The position numbers were made by a program, and so were the translations under genes. This document shows, in pieces, positions 47,929 to 58,544 of a stretch of DNA of 64,000 bases. Numbering within the stretch: the first letter of the stretch is position 1; each line of letters begins with the position of its first letter. The stretch is from NCBI RefSeq assembly GCF_013282575.1, contig NZ_JAAAYE010000025.1, positions 25,264-89,263 on the forward strand, written 5' to 3'. Source of the stretch: Paraburkholderia sp. NMBU_R16. Lineage in GTDB: Bacteria > Pseudomonadota > Gammaproteobacteria > Burkholderiales > Burkholderiaceae. The notes beneath the pieces are model-generated. The model was not told where the DNA came from. It saw nothing but the letters and a program-made list of their open reading frames with translations, and searched no databases.

Positions 47929-49454
47929 AGCATGGTCCCCCGTTGCGCCGCAATGTCTTGCACCGTGCCGCGGAATACATCCGCGCGATGCGAATAGTTC
48001 TTGAACATGTCGAAACTCGCGCAGGCCGGCGAAAGCAGTACCGCATCGCCTGGTTGCGCGATCGCACTGGCCTCGAGCGTCGCCGCTTCGAGCGTCGGAT
48101 GCTCGGTGAGCACAACGCCCGTGTCGGCCAGGGCGGCACGGATAGCCGGCGCATCGCGCCCGATCAGCATGACCGCGCGGCACCACCGCGCGACGGGGCG
48201 CGCGAGCGGCGCGAAGTCCTGCCCTTTGCCGTCGCCGCCGAGGATCAATACGGCGCGCTGTGCAAGACCATCGAGCGCGGCGACGGTCGCGCCCACGTTC
48301 GTGCCCTTGCTGTCATCGACATAGTCGACGCCGTCGATCGAAGCGATGAGTTCGACGCGATGCGGCTCGCCGCGATATTCGCGCAGTCCATGCAGCAGCG
48401 GGGCGGCGGCGAGACCGATCGCGCGAGCCAGTGCCAACGCGGCCAGCGCATTCGCCGCATTGTGCAGTCCGCGAATGCGCAAGGCGTCGGCCGGCATCAA
48501 TCGCTTCATCGTCAGTTCGACCGGAGCCGCCGCTTCCTGTCGACGGCGGCGCGACGACGATGTTTCATCCGCCGGGTCGCGCTCTTCAGCCTGAACGAGC
48601 CAGTTGATGTCCGCCTCTCGCAAGAGCCCATAGTCTCCCGCGCGCTGCGGCTCGTTGAGCCCGAATGTGACGACCTGCACACGGTGCGGCGCATCTGGCG
48701 CCGTATCGGCGGATGCGAACGCCATCGTTCTGGCGTCGTCGCGATTGAGCACACGCACCGTATGGGGACCGAAAGCTCGACCTTTGGCCGCCGCGTAGGC
48801 TTCGAAGCTGCCGTGCCAGTCGAGATGATCCTGAGTGATGTTGAGCACCGCAGCGGCATCGGGATCGAACGTGTGTGCCGTCTCGAGCTGAAAGCTCGAC
48901 AGCTCGAGCACCCACACCTCGGGCAACGCGGTGCGGTCGATCGCGTCGGACAACGTATCGAGCATCGTCGGACCGATATTGCCGGCCACCGCGACCGCCT
49001 TGCCCGCACGCTCGCAGAGCAGGCCCGTGAGGCTCGTGGTCGTGGTCTTGCCATTGGTGCCCGTCACGGCGATGACCTTCGGCGCATAACCGCTCTCGCC
49101 GAGATGCGCAAGCGCCCGCGCGAACAGTTCGAGTTCGCCCCAGACCGGCACGCCGCGCTCGTGCGCGCTGGCGAAAAGCGGGGCGAGTTCCGGCGAAAGC
49201 GGTGAAAGCCCCGGACTCACGACGACGAGCTCGATCCCGCCCTCGAGCAGCGCAGGTGAAAACGCGCCGCCGACGAACTCGGCATCGATGCGCTCGGCCT
49301 CGAGCAGCGGCAGATTCGGCGGTGCCTCGCGCGAATCGGCAATGCGCAGCCGGCACCCATGGCGCGCGCACCAGCGCGCCATCGCCAGGCCCGAAGCGCC
49401 GAGCCCCAGCACGAGCACCATCGGATGCCGATCTCGAAACATCTCGCCAAACAT
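47925..49454 (-). CDS. murD: UDP-MurNAc-L-Ala--D-Glu ligase
   Basis: Adds D-Glu to UDP-MurNAc-L-Ala. The 509-residue protein has the N-terminal UDP-binding [14 protein letters not shown] (about 13-26), the ATP loop [13 protein letters not shown] near 131 and [11 protein letters not shown]. It is longer than E. coli MurD (about 440). The extra length includes a polar, Arg/Glu-rich insertion near residues 287-311 ([16 protein letters not shown]). mraY follows upstream with a 19-nt spacer. Confidence 0.95.
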   Translation of the reverse strand: MFGEMFRDRHPMVLVLGLGASGLAMARWCARHGCRLRIADSREAPPNLPLLEAERIDAEFVGGAFSPALLEGGIELVVVSPGLSPLSPELAPLFASAHERGVPVWGELELFARALAHLGESGYAPKVIAVTGTNGKTTTTSLTGLLCERAGKAVAVAGNIGPTMLDTLSDAIDRTALPEVWVLELSSFQLETAHTFDPDAAAVLNITQDHLDWHGSFEAYAAAKGRAFGPHTVRVLNRDDARTMAFASADTAPDAPHRVQVVTFGLNEPQRAGDYGLLREADINWLVQAEERDPADETSSSRRRRQEAAAPVELTMKRLMPADALRIRGLHNAANALAALALARAIGLAAAPLLHGLREYRGEPHRVELIASIDGVDYVDDSKGTNVGATVAALDGLAQRAVLILGGDGKGQDFAPLARPVARWCRAVMLIGRDAPAIRAALADTGVVLTEHPTLEAATLEASAIAQPGDAVLLSPACASFDMFKNYSHRADVFRGTVQDIAAQRGTML

Positions 49455-49473
49455 CGCTTGCTTTTCCTTTCCT

Positions 49474-50643
49474 TTACCGCAGTTTCAGTGTGGACAGACC
49501 GAACAGGCACAACATCAACGTCACGATCCAAAAGCGCACGACAACTTGCGTCTCCTTCCAGCCGGACAGTTCGAAGTGGTGGTGCAGCGGCGCCATCTTG
49601 AAAATGCGCCGCCCCTCACCGAACCGGCGCTTCGTGTATTTGAACCAGACCACCTGGAGCATCACCGAAAGGGTTTCCGCCACAAAAATGCCGCCCATGA
49701 TGAACAGGACGATCTCCTGGCGCACGATGACCGCGATCGTGCCGAGCGCGCCGCCGAGCGCCAGCGCGCCGACGTCGCCCATGAACACCTGTGCGGGGTG
49801 CGTGTTGTACCAGAGAAACGCGAGTCCGGCGCCGCCCATCGCCGAACAAAAGATCAGCAGCTCGCCGGCGCCGGGAATATGCGGAAACAGCAGATATTTG
49901 GAATAGATCGAGCTGCCCATCACGTAGGCGAAAACGCCGAGCGAGCCGCCCACGAGGACGACGGGCATGATGACGAGACCGTCCAGGCCGTCCGTCAGGT
50001 TGACGGCGTTACTCGCGCCGACGATCACGAAATAGGTGAGCGCGATGAAGCCCCATACGCCGAGCGGATAGGTGATCGACTTCAAGAACGGCAACATCAG
50101 GTCCGCGCGCGCCGGCAATCCCATCGACAAGCCGCTGCGCACCCAGGCCATGAACAGGTCGAAAACGCGCACGTTATTGGCCTCGGACACGCTGAACGCC
50201 AGGTAGACCGCGGCGAACAAGCCGATGACCGATTGCCAGAAGTACTTCTCGCGCGAGGACATGCCGCGCGGGTCCTTGTAGACGACCTTGCGATAGTCGT
50301 CGACCCAGCCAATCACGCCAAACCCGAACGTGACGAGTATCACGATCCAGATGAAGCGATTGGTGAGATCGGCCCACAGCAGCGTCGAAACGGCGATGCC
50401 GAGCAAAATGAGCACGCCGCCCATCGTCGGCGTACCCGATTTCACCAAGTGCGTTTGCGGGCCGTCGGTGCGCACGGCCTGCCCCACTTTCATGGAGGTC
50501 AGCTTGCGGATCACCCACGGACCGCAGACGAGGCCGATCACGAGCGCGGTGATGGAAGCCATCACCGCGCGAAACGTCAGATAGCCGATTACACGCAAAA
50601 AGCTTGCATCGTTCTGCAGCCATTGCGCCAGCGCCAGCAGCAT
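49474..50643 (-). CDS. mraY: Phospho-MurNAc-pentapeptide transferase
   Basis: Integral membrane enzyme that transfers phospho-MurNAc-pentapeptide to undecaprenyl phosphate, making lipid I. The 389-residue protein has about ten membrane segments. It keeps the family motifs [13 protein letters not shown] (catalytic Asp pair), [12 protein letters not shown] and [11 protein letters not shown]. It is 15 nt after murF. Confidence 0.97.
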   Translation of the reverse strand: MLLALAQWLQNDASFLRVIGYLTFRAVMASITALVIGLVCGPWVIRKLTSMKVGQAVRTDGPQTHLVKSGTPTMGGVLILLGIAVSTLLWADLTNRFIWIVILVTFGFGVIGWVDDYRKVVYKDPRGMSSREKYFWQSVIGLFAAVYLAFSVSEANNVRVFDLFMAWVRSGLSMGLPARADLMLPFLKSITYPLGVWGFIALTYFVIVGASNAVNLTDGLDGLVIMPVVLVGGSLGVFAYVMGSSIYSKYLLFPHIPGAGELLIFCSAMGGAGLAFLWYNTHPAQVFMGDVGALALGGALGTIAVIVRQEIVLFIMGGIFVAETLSVMLQVVWFKYTKRRFGEGRRIFKMAPLHHHFELSGWKETQVVVRFWIVTLMLCLFGLSTLKLR

Positions 50644-50658
50644 GCTTGTCCTTCTTTT

Positions 50659-52146
50659 TCAGTGCGCGCCGGGCGCGGCGCCCGGTGCGCAGGGTTGCAA
50701 TTGCGTCAGCGCGTCGACGACGCGCTCCATACGCATGAAACGCGAGCCCTTCACGAGCAGCGTGGCGCCGGCGCCGAATCCGGCTTCCAGCAGATGGGCG
50801 AGGAGCGTATCCACATCGTCGAAGTGGTGCGCGAGGCGCTCGCGCGCCGCAGCGTGCGGCTCGTTGGCGGCAGCAAACGCCGCACAGCTCGCACGGGCCG
50901 CATCGCCGAGCGCATACAGCGCATCGATGCCGCGCTCGCGCGCGTACGCCCCGACCTCGCGGTGAAACTCGGGGCCGTGATCGCCCACTTCGCCCATGTC
51001 ACCCATCACGAGCACACGCGGCGCCGGCATCGAGGCAAGCACGTCGATCGCGGCGCGCATCGAATCGGGGTTGGCGTTGTAGGTGTCGTCGACGACGGTC
51101 GCGCCGGCCAGCGCGCCTGCCGCGGCACGCTTGACCTGCAAACGCCCTTTGACCGGCGAAAACGCTTCGAGCCCGCGGCGGATCGCATCGAGCGGAACAT
51201 TCGCGGCAAGCGCCGCGGCCGTCGCGGCAAGCGCATTGCGCGCGTTGTGCGCGCCAAGCACTTGCAATGTGGCTTCGAATGCACCGGCGGGCGAGTCCAC
51301 CTTCAGTCGATTGCCGATGAATTCACCCGCCACCGCCGCGGCGCGCGCCGCCGTGGCACCCTTAGCCGCCCCCGTTACCGCCGCGCCGCGATCGTGAAGC
51401 GCGAAGTCGATCACGCGATTCCCGGTGGCCGCGACACGCCAGATACCGGCATAGGCGTCGTCCGCGGGAAACACGGCGACGCCATCAGGACCGAGCGCGT
51501 GAATCGCACTGGCGTGCTCGAGCGCGACAGCCTCGACCGTCGCCATGAATTCCTGATGCTCGCGCTGCGCGTTGTTGACGAGCGCTATGGTCGGCTCGGC
51601 GATCTTGGCGAGCGTGGACGTTTCGCCCGGATGGTTCATGCCGAGTTCCACGACGGCGAGCTTGTGCACAGCGCTCAGACGCAACAGCGTCAACGGCAAA
51701 CCGACGTCATTGTTGAAATTGCCGGCCGTCGCGAGCCGCCCGTCTTCGCCGCATGCAGCGGCAAAGATCGAGGCGATCATTTCCTTGACCGTCGTCTTTC
51801 CGTTGCTGCCGGTCACCGCGACGAGCGGGATCGCGAACTGCCGGCGCCAGCCGCGCGCGAGTGCACCGAGCGCAACGCGTGTATCGCCGTCGCCGGCTAT
51901 GACGATCGCCGGCACGCCGAGCCCCTCCGGCAGCCGCGCAACCAGTACGGCGCTCACCCCGCGGCGCGCCACATCGGCCAGAAAATCGTGCGCGTCGAAC
52001 CGCTCGCCTTTCAGCGCGACGAAGAGATCTCCGGGGCCCGCCGTCCGGCTGTCCGTGCTGATGCGGTCGAACGCAACGGCGCCGTCGCCGGACACGGTCG
52101 CGCCCGGAATCAGCGAAGCGGCTCGAGCGAGCGAAAGCATCGTCAT
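50659..52146 (-). CDS. murF: UDP-MurNAc-tripeptide--D-Ala-D-Ala ligase
   Basis: Adds D-Ala-D-Ala to complete the pentapeptide. The 495-residue Mur ligase has the ATP loop VTGSNGKTTVKEM near 109-121, the ELGMNHPGE segment and VDDTYNANPDSMRAA. Its start overlaps the murE stop by 4 nt; a second in-frame ATG 6 nt later is equally possible. Confidence 0.96.
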   Translation of the reverse strand: MTMLSLARAASLIPGATVSGDGAVAFDRISTDSRTAGPGDLFVALKGERFDAHDFLADVARRGVSAVLVARLPEGLGVPAIVIAGDGDTRVALGALARGWRRQFAIPLVAVTGSNGKTTVKEMIASIFAAACGEDGRLATAGNFNNDVGLPLTLLRLSAVHKLAVVELGMNHPGETSTLAKIAEPTIALVNNAQREHQEFMATVEAVALEHASAIHALGPDGVAVFPADDAYAGIWRVAATGNRVIDFALHDRGAAVTGAAKGATAARAAAVAGEFIGNRLKVDSPAGAFEATLQVLGAHNARNALAATAAALAANVPLDAIRRGLEAFSPVKGRLQVKRAAAGALAGATVVDDTYNANPDSMRAAIDVLASMPAPRVLVMGDMGEVGDHGPEFHREVGAYARERGIDALYALGDAARASCAAFAAANEPHAAARERLAHHFDDVDTLLAHLLEAGFGAGATLLVKGSRFMRMERVVDALTQLQPCAPGAAPGAH

Positions 52147-53669
52147 TCGCCGCCCCCGCGTGCCTGTGCAGCGCGCGATGCCAATGCAAGGCGCGCGTGA
52201 TCCTGGTCTGAAAAGACTCGCTTCTTACCCATGATTTCCTGTGTGGCTTCGTGCCCTTTGCCAGCCAGCACGACGACGTCCTCGCGGGCGGCCCCTCGCA
52301 CCGCTTGCAGAATCGCGCTCGCACGATCCTCGATGGCGCGAGCGCGGCCCGGTTCCGTCATGCCGGCGAGGATCTGCTCGATGATCGACTGGGGCGCCTC
52401 GCTGCGCGGGTTATCGCTCGTCACGACGACCGCATCCGCGAGTCGCTCGGCGATCGCACCCATGAGCGGGCGTTTCGTCGCATCGCGGTCCCCGCCGCAG
52501 CCGAACATGCAAACGAGCTTGCCGCCGCGTGCTTGTGCGATCGGCCGCAGCGCGTCGAGCGTCTTTTCGAGCGCGTCAGGCGTATGCGCATAGTCGACGA
52601 CGACGAGCGGCTCGTCGTTCGCGATCCGCCCGCCGAGCCGCTGCATGCGGCCATTGACGGGTTCGAGTTTGGCAAGCTGCGTGAGCGCGGCGGCGAGCGG
52701 CACGCCGCTGGCAAGCAACGCCCCCAGCACCGCGAGCAGATTGCTGACGTTGAACAAACCCAGCGTGCCGACTTCGACCTCGTTCGCGCCCCAATCGGAC
52801 GACAGATGAAAGGCGGTGCCGGTGGCAGTGGCGCGCACGTTGGTCGCGCAAATCGACGCATCGCCGTGTCCGGCGGGCGGCGCGGCGCCGATACCGTACG
52901 AGATCGTGCGCACACGGCCCATCGTGCGCGCGATGAAACGCTGACCGGCCGCATCGTCGCGATTGACGATAGCCGCTTGCAGCGTGGGCCAGTCGAACAA
53001 CCGGGCCTTCGCCGCCTCGTAGGCTTTGAAGGTCTTGTGATAGTCGAGATGGTCCTGCGTGAGATTCGTGAAGACGGCAATGTCGAAGGCGGTTCCGTTC
53101 ACTCGTCCCTGATGCAGCGCATGCGAGGACACCTCCATGGCGACGCTCTTGGCGCCCGCCGCGGCCAGCGCAGCAAGACTGCGCTGCAGTTGCGGCGCAT
53201 CGGGTGTGGTGAAGCCCGTTTGCGCGAGCCGTCCCGGCATGCCCGTACCGAGCGTGCCGATGACGGCGCAGGGGGCCTCGAGCGAGCTCAGCGCCGCTGC
53301 GATCCATTGCGTACAGGAGGTCTTGCCGTTCGTACCCGTCACGCCAATCAAGCGCATCGACTGGCTCGGCTCGCCATACCAGACGCTCGCGATTTCGCCC
53401 GCCAGTTCGTTCAATGCGGGTACCGCTAGCGCGTGGGCCGCGTCGACTTCGCCCGCGAATCCCTCCGGCTGATAGAGCACGGCAGCAGCCCCGCGTTCGA
53501 AAGCGCGCGCGATATGCGGCCGGTTGTCCGCACCGTCGACGGCATAGGCCAAAAACACGTCCCCCGGCGCAAGGGTGCGGGTGTCAGCGTGCAGATGCGC
53601 GCCCGAGCGCGCCTGCAAACGCAGCCATGCGATCGCATCGGCGACGTGACGGTTGACGGCGGCGCTCAT
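52143..53669 (-). CDS. murE: UDP-MurNAc-L-Ala-D-Glu--meso-DAP ligase
   Basis: Adds meso-diaminopimelate to the stem peptide. The 508-residue protein has the ATP loop [14 protein letters not shown] (about 114-127), the carbamylated-lysine region YKTFKAYEAAKARLFDW, and the DNPR motif (SDNPRSEAP). That motif selects meso-DAP rather than lysine, as expected for a Gram-negative. Its start overlaps the ftsI stop by 4 nt (ATGA). Confidence 0.97.
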   Translation of the reverse strand: MSAAVNRHVADAIAWLRLQARSGAHLHADTRTLAPGDVFLAYAVDGADNRPHIARAFERGAAAVLYQPEGFAGEVDAAHALAVPALNELAGEIASVWYGEPSQSMRLIGVTGTNGKTSCTQWIAAALSSLEAPCAVIGTLGTGMPGRLAQTGFTTPDAPQLQRSLAALAAAGAKSVAMEVSSHALHQGRVNGTAFDIAVFTNLTQDHLDYHKTFKAYEAAKARLFDWPTLQAAIVNRDDAAGQRFIARTMGRVRTISYGIGAAPPAGHGDASICATNVRATATGTAFHLSSDWGANEVEVGTLGLFNVSNLLAVLGALLASGVPLAAALTQLAKLEPVNGRMQRLGGRIANDEPLVVVDYAHTPDALEKTLDALRPIAQARGGKLVCMFGCGGDRDATKRPLMGAIAERLADAVVVTSDNPRSEAPQSIIEQILAGMTEPGRARAIEDRASAILQAVRGAAREDVVVLAGKGHEATQEIMGKKRVFSDQDHARLALASRAAQARGGGE

Positions 53670-55489
53670 CGCACCACTCCCGGACGGCTGCGAGGATCGT
53701 TGGAGACGGCTACCGTGCGCTCCTGCGCGGCGGCCGGCGACTTCGTTACATCGTCGGAGACGACGAGTTGCTTCACCGGCATGTCCGGCGGCACGTTGAG
53801 CGTGCGCAGCGTATCGCCGACGATGGAGGCGAAGACCGGCCCGGAGACATAGCCGCCGAAGTGACTGCCCGCGGTCGGCTCGTCGATCGATACCGCGACG
53901 ACGATACGCGGGTTGGGCATCGGCGCCATGCCAACGAACGACGCGCGGTATTTCGAGTGATCGTAGCCATGCGCGCCGTGCTTATAGGCCGTGCCGCTCT
54001 TGCCGCCCACGCGATAGCCCGGCACCGCTGCCTCGGGCGACGTACCTTGCGTCGAGACGACGCTCTCGAGCATCGTGCGCACTTCGCGGGCCGTGGTCGG
54101 CGAGAAGATCTGCGTGCCGGCGACGGGTTGATCGGGATTCGTCTTGAAGATCGACACTGGCATCAGTCGGCCATCGTGCGCGATGGCCGTGTAGGCGCGC
54201 GCGAGCTGAAAGAGCGACGCGGAAAGGCCATAGCCGTATGACATGGTGGCCTGCTCGATGCGCCGCCAACTCTTCCACGGCCGCAAACGGCCTGCGGCGG
54301 CGCCCGGGAATCCAACCTTGGGCGCCTGACCGAGTCCGATGCCCGTATACATATTCCACATCTCTTCGGGCTTGAGCGTCATGGCGATCTTCGTGGCCCC
54401 GATGTTGCTCGATTTCTGAATCACGCCGCCGACCGTCAGCACGCCGAAACCGCTGTCGTCCGTGATCTGCGCACCGTCCAGCACGAAATGGCCGTTGCCC
54501 GTATCGACGAGCGTGTTAGGCGTGACGCGATGCAAGTCGAGCGCAAGCGAAACCGTGAACGGCTTCATGATCGAGCCCGGCTCGAAAACGTCGGTGAGAA
54601 TCCGGTTGCGCAACTGCTCGCCGGTCAGGTGCGACCGGTCGTTCGGGTTATAGGTCGGATAGTTGACGAGTGCGAGGACTTCGCCGGTGCGCACATCGAT
54701 GACCATCGCCGCGCCCGCCTTCGCTTTCGATTTTTCGACGGCGGCCTTCAGGTCCGCATAGGCGATGTACTGGATCTTGCTGTCGATCGAAAGATCGACG
54801 TCCTTGCCGTTGTGCGGCGGCACTTGCTGATCGACATCCTCGATGATCCGGCCCATGCGGTCTTTGATGACGTGGCGCATGCCCGTCACGCCCGCGAGGA
54901 GCTTCTGATCGCCGAGCTCGATGCCTTCCTGGCCCTCGTCTTCGACATTGGTGAAGCCCACCAGGTGGGCCGTAATTTCGCCTTCGGGATAAAAGCGCTT
55001 GTATTCCTCGCGCTGATAGATGCCCGGAATGCCGAGCGCCATCACCTTGTCCGCGGTTTCGACAGGTACTTGGCGCTTCACGTATACGAAAGTTTTGTCG
55101 CCCGAAAGCTTCGTGCGCAGTTCCTTGCGCGTAAGGCCGAGCAGCGAGCTGAGCGCCGCGAGCTTCTCGTTGTCGATGTTTTCGGGCACCGACTCGGGAA
55201 TCGCCCAGATAGCGCGCACAGGCAAGCTCGTGGCGAGCACGAGGCCATTGCGATCGAGAATCTTCCCGCGCGTGGCAGCCAATTCGATCGTGCGCTGGTA
55301 GCGGCTTTCACCCTGCTTCTGATAGAACGCGTTGCCGGGCCCCTGGATCCAGAACGCGCGCGCGACGAGCGCCACGAAAGCAACGAACAGCAGAAATACG
55401 ACCAGCTTCGAGCGCCACATCGGCAAGCGCACCGAGAGTACGGGACTCGCGGAAAACGTTACACCCTTGCGACGGCTGCCTTGCTTCAT
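53666..55489 (-). CDS. ftsI: Peptidoglycan transpeptidase FtsI (PBP3)
   Basis: Divisome class B penicillin-binding protein. The 607-residue protein has a cytoplasmic tail, one membrane segment at about 29-46 (VFLLFVAFVALVARAFW), and a pedestal domain. The transpeptidase domain follows with Ser306-x-x-Lys309 (PGSIMKP), Ser360-Ser-Asn362 and the KSG triad Lys497-Ser-Gly. The 119-residue N-terminal open extension was rejected. It overlaps ftsL by ATGA. Confidence 0.97.
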   Translation of the reverse strand: MKQGSRRKGVTFSASPVLSVRLPMWRSKLVVFLLFVAFVALVARAFWIQGPGNAFYQKQGESRYQRTIELAATRGKILDRNGLVLATSLPVRAIWAIPESVPENIDNEKLAALSSLLGLTRKELRTKLSGDKTFVYVKRQVPVETADKVMALGIPGIYQREEYKRFYPEGEITAHLVGFTNVEDEGQEGIELGDQKLLAGVTGMRHVIKDRMGRIIEDVDQQVPPHNGKDVDLSIDSKIQYIAYADLKAAVEKSKAKAGAAMVIDVRTGEVLALVNYPTYNPNDRSHLTGEQLRNRILTDVFEPGSIMKPFTVSLALDLHRVTPNTLVDTGNGHFVLDGAQITDDSGFGVLTVGGVIQKSSNIGATKIAMTLKPEEMWNMYTGIGLGQAPKVGFPGAAAGRLRPWKSWRRIEQATMSYGYGLSASLFQLARAYTAIAHDGRLMPVSIFKTNPDQPVAGTQIFSPTTAREVRTMLESVVSTQGTSPEAAVPGYRVGGKSGTAYKHGAHGYDHSKYRASFVGMAPMPNPRIVVAVSIDEPTAGSHFGGYVSGPVFASIVGDTLRTLNVPPDMPVKQLVVSDDVTKSPAAAQERTVAVSNDPRSRPGVVR

Positions 55490-55866
55490 CGCGCGCCTCC
55501 GCGGTTGGCCGCCGCAACGCGTGCTTTCGGCGCACGCGCGGTCGCCACGCCGGCACTGGCCGCAACGCTCGGAATGGCGACTTCCTTCGCCTCGGACGCA
55601 CCGGCGGCCAACGTCAGGTATTGGGTACCGCCGCTTACGACGGAGCGCATCTTGAGCGAATCGGTGGCGACTTGCTCGATGCGCGAGGTCTTCGAGAGCG
55701 CGCTTTGCTCGTACTGCAACTGCGCGTAGTCCTGCTGCAGCTGACGCTCCTCGGCCTGTGCACGCTCCAGTTGCACGAACAGCCGCCGCTGCTGGTTCGT
55801 CGCATTGACGACCGACAAGGCGCAACCGAGAACGATGATGAGCAGGAAGATATTGAGGCGGCTCAT
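55486..55866 (-). CDS. ftsL: Cell division protein FtsL
   Basis: 126-residue bitopic protein of the FtsQLB complex. A single membrane segment at about 5-20 ([16 protein letters not shown]) is followed by a coiled coil (about 24-66, [20 protein letters not shown]). The tail is unusually long and Ala-rich (about 90-126). It overlaps rsmH by 4 nt and ftsI by 4 nt. Confidence 0.93.
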   Translation of the reverse strand: MSRLNIFLLIIVLGCALSVVNATNQQRRLFVQLERAQAEERQLQQDYAQLQYEQSALSKTSRIEQVATDSLKMRSVVSGGTQYLTLAAGASEAKEVAIPSVAASAGVATARAPKARVAAANRGGAR

Positions 55867-56804
55867 GGCGCGACGCGCTCCGCGACGCGCATCACCGCCG
55901 AGCGGGCGCGGGCATTCGCCTGCACCTCTTCAGGGCTGGCAAACACCCGACCGACTATCTTGAGCGGAGGGCTCGGCAAATCGACGGCGCGAATCGGCAA
56001 GCGACGATCGACAGCAGGCGCACTCGCGTGCGCCTGCATGAATCGCTTCACGATTCTGTCTTCGAGCGAATGAAAGCTGATGACCACCAGCCGCCCCCCT
56101 TGCTCCAACAACGACAATGCAGCCTCTAAAACGACTTGCAACTCCGCAAGCTCTTGATTGACGTGAATCCGTATAGCTTGAAAGGTGCGGGTTGCCGGGT
56201 CCTTACCCTTCTCACGTGTCTTGACGGCGTGAGCCACGATTTCGGCAAGCTCGCCCGTGCTGTCGAGAGGCCCGAGACGACTGGACTCTGCCCGGCGAGC
56301 AACAATCGCCTTTGCAATCTGAACAGCAAACCGTTCTTCCCCATAATCTCGAATGACCTCCGTCAGTTCCTGCTGCGTTGCCCGGGCCAGCCACTCGGCC
56401 GCGGATTCTCCTTGCGTCGGGTCCATTCGCATATCGAGCGGACCGTCGGCGCGGAAGCTGAAACCTCGCTCGGGATCGTCGAGCTGTGGCGACGACACAC
56501 CCAAATCCAGCAATACTCCAGACAGCCGCGCGATACCGCGCGCGACCATCGCCTCGCGAAGGCCGGCAAAACTGTCGTGCACGATTTCGAACCGCTTGTC
56601 TTCGATCGCACGCGCCGTTTCGATCGCTTGCGGATCCTTGTCGAACGCAATCAAGCGCCCCGCCTCACCCAGCTTTGCCAACACCGCCCGGCTATGCCCG
56701 CCACGCCCGAACGTACCGTCCACATAGATGCCGTCCACTCGCGTCACGAGCGCATTTACCGCTTCATCCAGCAACACCGTCTGATGCTGCAGCGTATTTC
56801 CCAT
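55863..56804 (-). CDS. rsmH: 16S rRNA m4C1402 methyltransferase
   Basis: RsmH (formerly MraW) N4-methylates C1402 of 16S rRNA. The 313-residue protein has the SAM motif [11 protein letters not shown] near 28-38, the family block [18 protein letters not shown], and [18 protein letters not shown] 56804 gives [16 protein letters not shown]; a TTG 12 nt upstream is an alternative. It follows mraZ by 130 nt. Confidence 0.96.
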   Translation of the reverse strand: MGNTLQHQTVLLDEAVNALVTRVDGIYVDGTFGRGGHSRAVLAKLGEAGRLIAFDKDPQAIETARAIEDKRFEIVHDSFAGLREAMVARGIARLSGVLLDLGVSSPQLDDPERGFSFRADGPLDMRMDPTQGESAAEWLARATQQELTEVIRDYGEERFAVQIAKAIVARRAESSRLGPLDSTGELAEIVAHAVKTREKGKDPATRTFQAIRIHVNQELAELQVVLEAALSLLEQGGRLVVISFHSLEDRIVKRFMQAHASAPAVDRRLPIRAVDLPSPPLKIVGRVFASPEEVQANARARSAVMRVAERVAP

Positions 56805-56934
56805 CGCAGCGTCCAAGTTCCAAGAAAACGCCGGGCCGTCCCATGCTTCCGCCCCGCAGGAATTCCCTCGGGGAATGCGCCCCTCGAGCGGACCTGACGC
56901 GAGGCGGCAAGTCCCAGGGCACTCACAACAGCGA

Positions 56935-57363
56935 TCAGAAAGTGAAATTCTTCAACGCTTCGGGCATGCCCTGAGCCATCGCCGCCTGCTCCTTGGCTGC
57001 GTATGTCTGGGCGTCCCAGAGTTCGAAATGGCTTCCCATGCCCAACAACATGACTTCCTTTTCCAGTGCCGCCGCCATGCGCAATTCCGGCGAAACCAGA
57101 ATCCGTCCAGCGCTATCGAGATCGACATCCGAGGCGTTGCCGAGAAAGATTCGCCGCCACCAGTGCGCGTCCATCGGCAACGCGGCGATCTTGGCGCGAA
57201 ACACTTCCCACTCGGGGCGCGGAAAAAGCAAAAGGCACCCGTCCGGGTGCTTCGTCAGCGTCACCCGTCCTTGTGCCTCGCCTTGCAGCGCTTCGCGATA
57301 ACGAGAGGGCACCGACATCCGGCCCTTCGCATCGAGCGTCAGCGCCGACGCCCCTTGGAACAC
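56935..57363 (-). CDS. mraZ: Transcriptional regulator MraZ
   Basis: 142-residue AbrB-like DNA-binding protein that represses its own dcw promoter. Two tandem SpoVT/AbrB folds are seen (about 5-50 and 75-120), each with the FxxxxLDxKGR-like pattern ([26 protein letters not shown]). The start is GTG 57363, with an AGAGG site only 3-4 nt upstream. The promoter in front contains four 10-bp MraZ-type repeats. Confidence 0.96.
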   Translation of the reverse strand: MFQGASALTLDAKGRMSVPSRYREALQGEAQGRVTLTKHPDGCLLLFPRPEWEVFRAKIAALPMDAHWWRRIFLGNASDVDLDSAGRILVSPELRMAAALEKEVMLLGMGSHFELWDAQTYAAKEQAAMAQGMPEALKNFTF

Positions 57364-57427
57364 GTCCTCTTCCCCTCGGGGCGCGCGCCCCGTCCGTCAC
57401 ACTCGAAATCCGATCGAAAAAGGTCCG

Positions 57428-57467
57428 ATCAATCCACAAAAATACACTTTCTCACACTGTCTCCCAC
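57428..57467 (-). promoter_or_regulatory. MraZ boxes: four 10-bp direct repeats
   Basis: On the minus strand: GTGGGAGACA, GTGTGAGAAA, GTGTATTTTT, GTGGATTGAT, in exact 10-bp phase. The first two best fit the MraZ consensus TGGGA-N5. They lie at and just downstream of the -10, where MraZ is known to repress the dcw operon. Confidence 0.75.
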
Positions 57468-57494
57468 TTTAGAGTAAGGGCATGGGACGGTCAA
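57466..57494 (-). promoter_or_regulatory. dcw (mraZ) promoter, sigma-70
   Basis: On the minus strand, -35 TTGACC (57489-57494) and -10 TAAAGT (57466-57471) are 17 bp apart. The -10 abuts the first MraZ box. It probably drives mraZ through ftsZ. Confidence 0.8.
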
Positions 57495-57774
57495 GGGACA
57501 AGACCGTTTTTTGCACTAATTTTGTTTGTAAGAACAAGGACTTACGTGTCACCGTTCACGTGGGCACTTAAAATGGAAAAGCGTTATAAATGAATGAACT
57601 ACTGCATCTTGTGAAGGTGATACCTGAGAAGCTCGCAATAAGCGTCGGGCCGAAAAGCGCTGAGAGGTGGCGGAAGACGGGGAGAACGGCGCGGAAATTG
57701 GAGAGGTAGTGCTCATTCGATGCGGGCGGCGGAGCTGGCGCCGCCCGATCGGGATCGCTAACGTTTCAGGTGCG

Positions 57775-58398
57775 TCAAATGTAGTATGCGGTGCTCGTCA
57801 TGACTTTGGATGCGGCGCGCATCAGTGCCCGTACCGGGAAAGGCAGTTCGACGCCGCCCGCGTCCGTAGCGGCTTTGGCGTGCTTCATTTCGTCGGCACG
57901 CATCTGGTCGACTATGGCGCGAGAGGCGAGATCCGCTTCGGGCAACGATTGCAGGTGGCCATCCAGATGGTGTTCGACCTGCCGTTCAGTCTCCGCCATG
58001 AACCCGAGGCTCGCTTTATCGCCGAGCGCACCCGCCGCCAATCCGATCGCAAGCGAACCGGCATACCAAAGCGGATTGAGCAGGCTCGGACGTGAGTCGA
58101 GCTCCTTGAGGCGATGCGAGGTCCAGGCGAGATGATCTTCCTCTTCGCGGGCCGCCTGCTCGAACGCGTCTTTCAGCGCAGGCGAGCGCGTGGCCAGTTT
58201 TTGAGCCTGATAAAGCGCCTGGGCGCAGATTTCGCCGACATGGTTGACGCGCATGAGGCCGGCCGCGTGCGCGCGCTCTGCAAGCGTCATTTCCGCGCCG
58301 CCGGCGGGGGCGATCGGCACAGGCCGGCTCATCCGGCTGACTCCCGCGATCGAACGCAGCCCACGGTCGAATTCCGTGACCCACTCGTCCAATATCAT
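57775..58398 (-). CDS. coq7: 2-nonaprenyl-3-methyl-6-methoxy-1,4-benzoquinol hydroxylase (Coq7)
   Basis: Di-iron monooxygenase that performs the C6 hydroxylation of ubiquinone in bacteria lacking UbiF. The 207-residue protein has the ferritin-like iron ligands in [24 protein letters not shown] and DEMKHAKAA. Start ATG 58398 has GGAG about 7 nt upstream; a longer frame was rejected. The enzyme complements the polyprenyl chain made by IspB. Confidence 0.94.
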   Translation of the reverse strand: MILDEWVTEFDRGLRSIAGVSRMSRPVPIAPAGGAEMTLAERAHAAGLMRVNHVGEICAQALYQAQKLATRSPALKDAFEQAAREEEDHLAWTSHRLKELDSRPSLLNPLWYAGSLAIGLAAGALGDKASLGFMAETERQVEHHLDGHLQSLPEADLASRAIVDQMRADEMKHAKAATDAGGVELPFPVRALMRAASKVMTSTAYYI

Positions 58399-58544
58399 CC
58401 GATTCTCCGTTGCGTAGTCACCGGCGCAAGACGCGCGTGGTGACTTCATTGCGCCCCAGCTTTCGCAAAGATCAGTGCAAAAGAGCGGCTAACCGGACAT
58501 TTTAGACGATGTTCGCAAAGGTGTGCTACGCGAGGCGTAAGCCC

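Larger units (their letters stand above)
57364..57774. other. 411-nt region upstream of mraZ to coq7
   Basis: Left part: dcw leader, MraZ boxes and promoter (57428-57494). Right 280 nt (57495-57774): AT-rich patches near 57500-57600 (for example TAATTTTGTTTG) then GC-rich sequence, no gene seen. A GC-rich inverted repeat (GGGCGGC/GCCGCCC, about 57725-57750) lies just after the coq7 stop but lacks a T tract. Confidence 0.65.
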
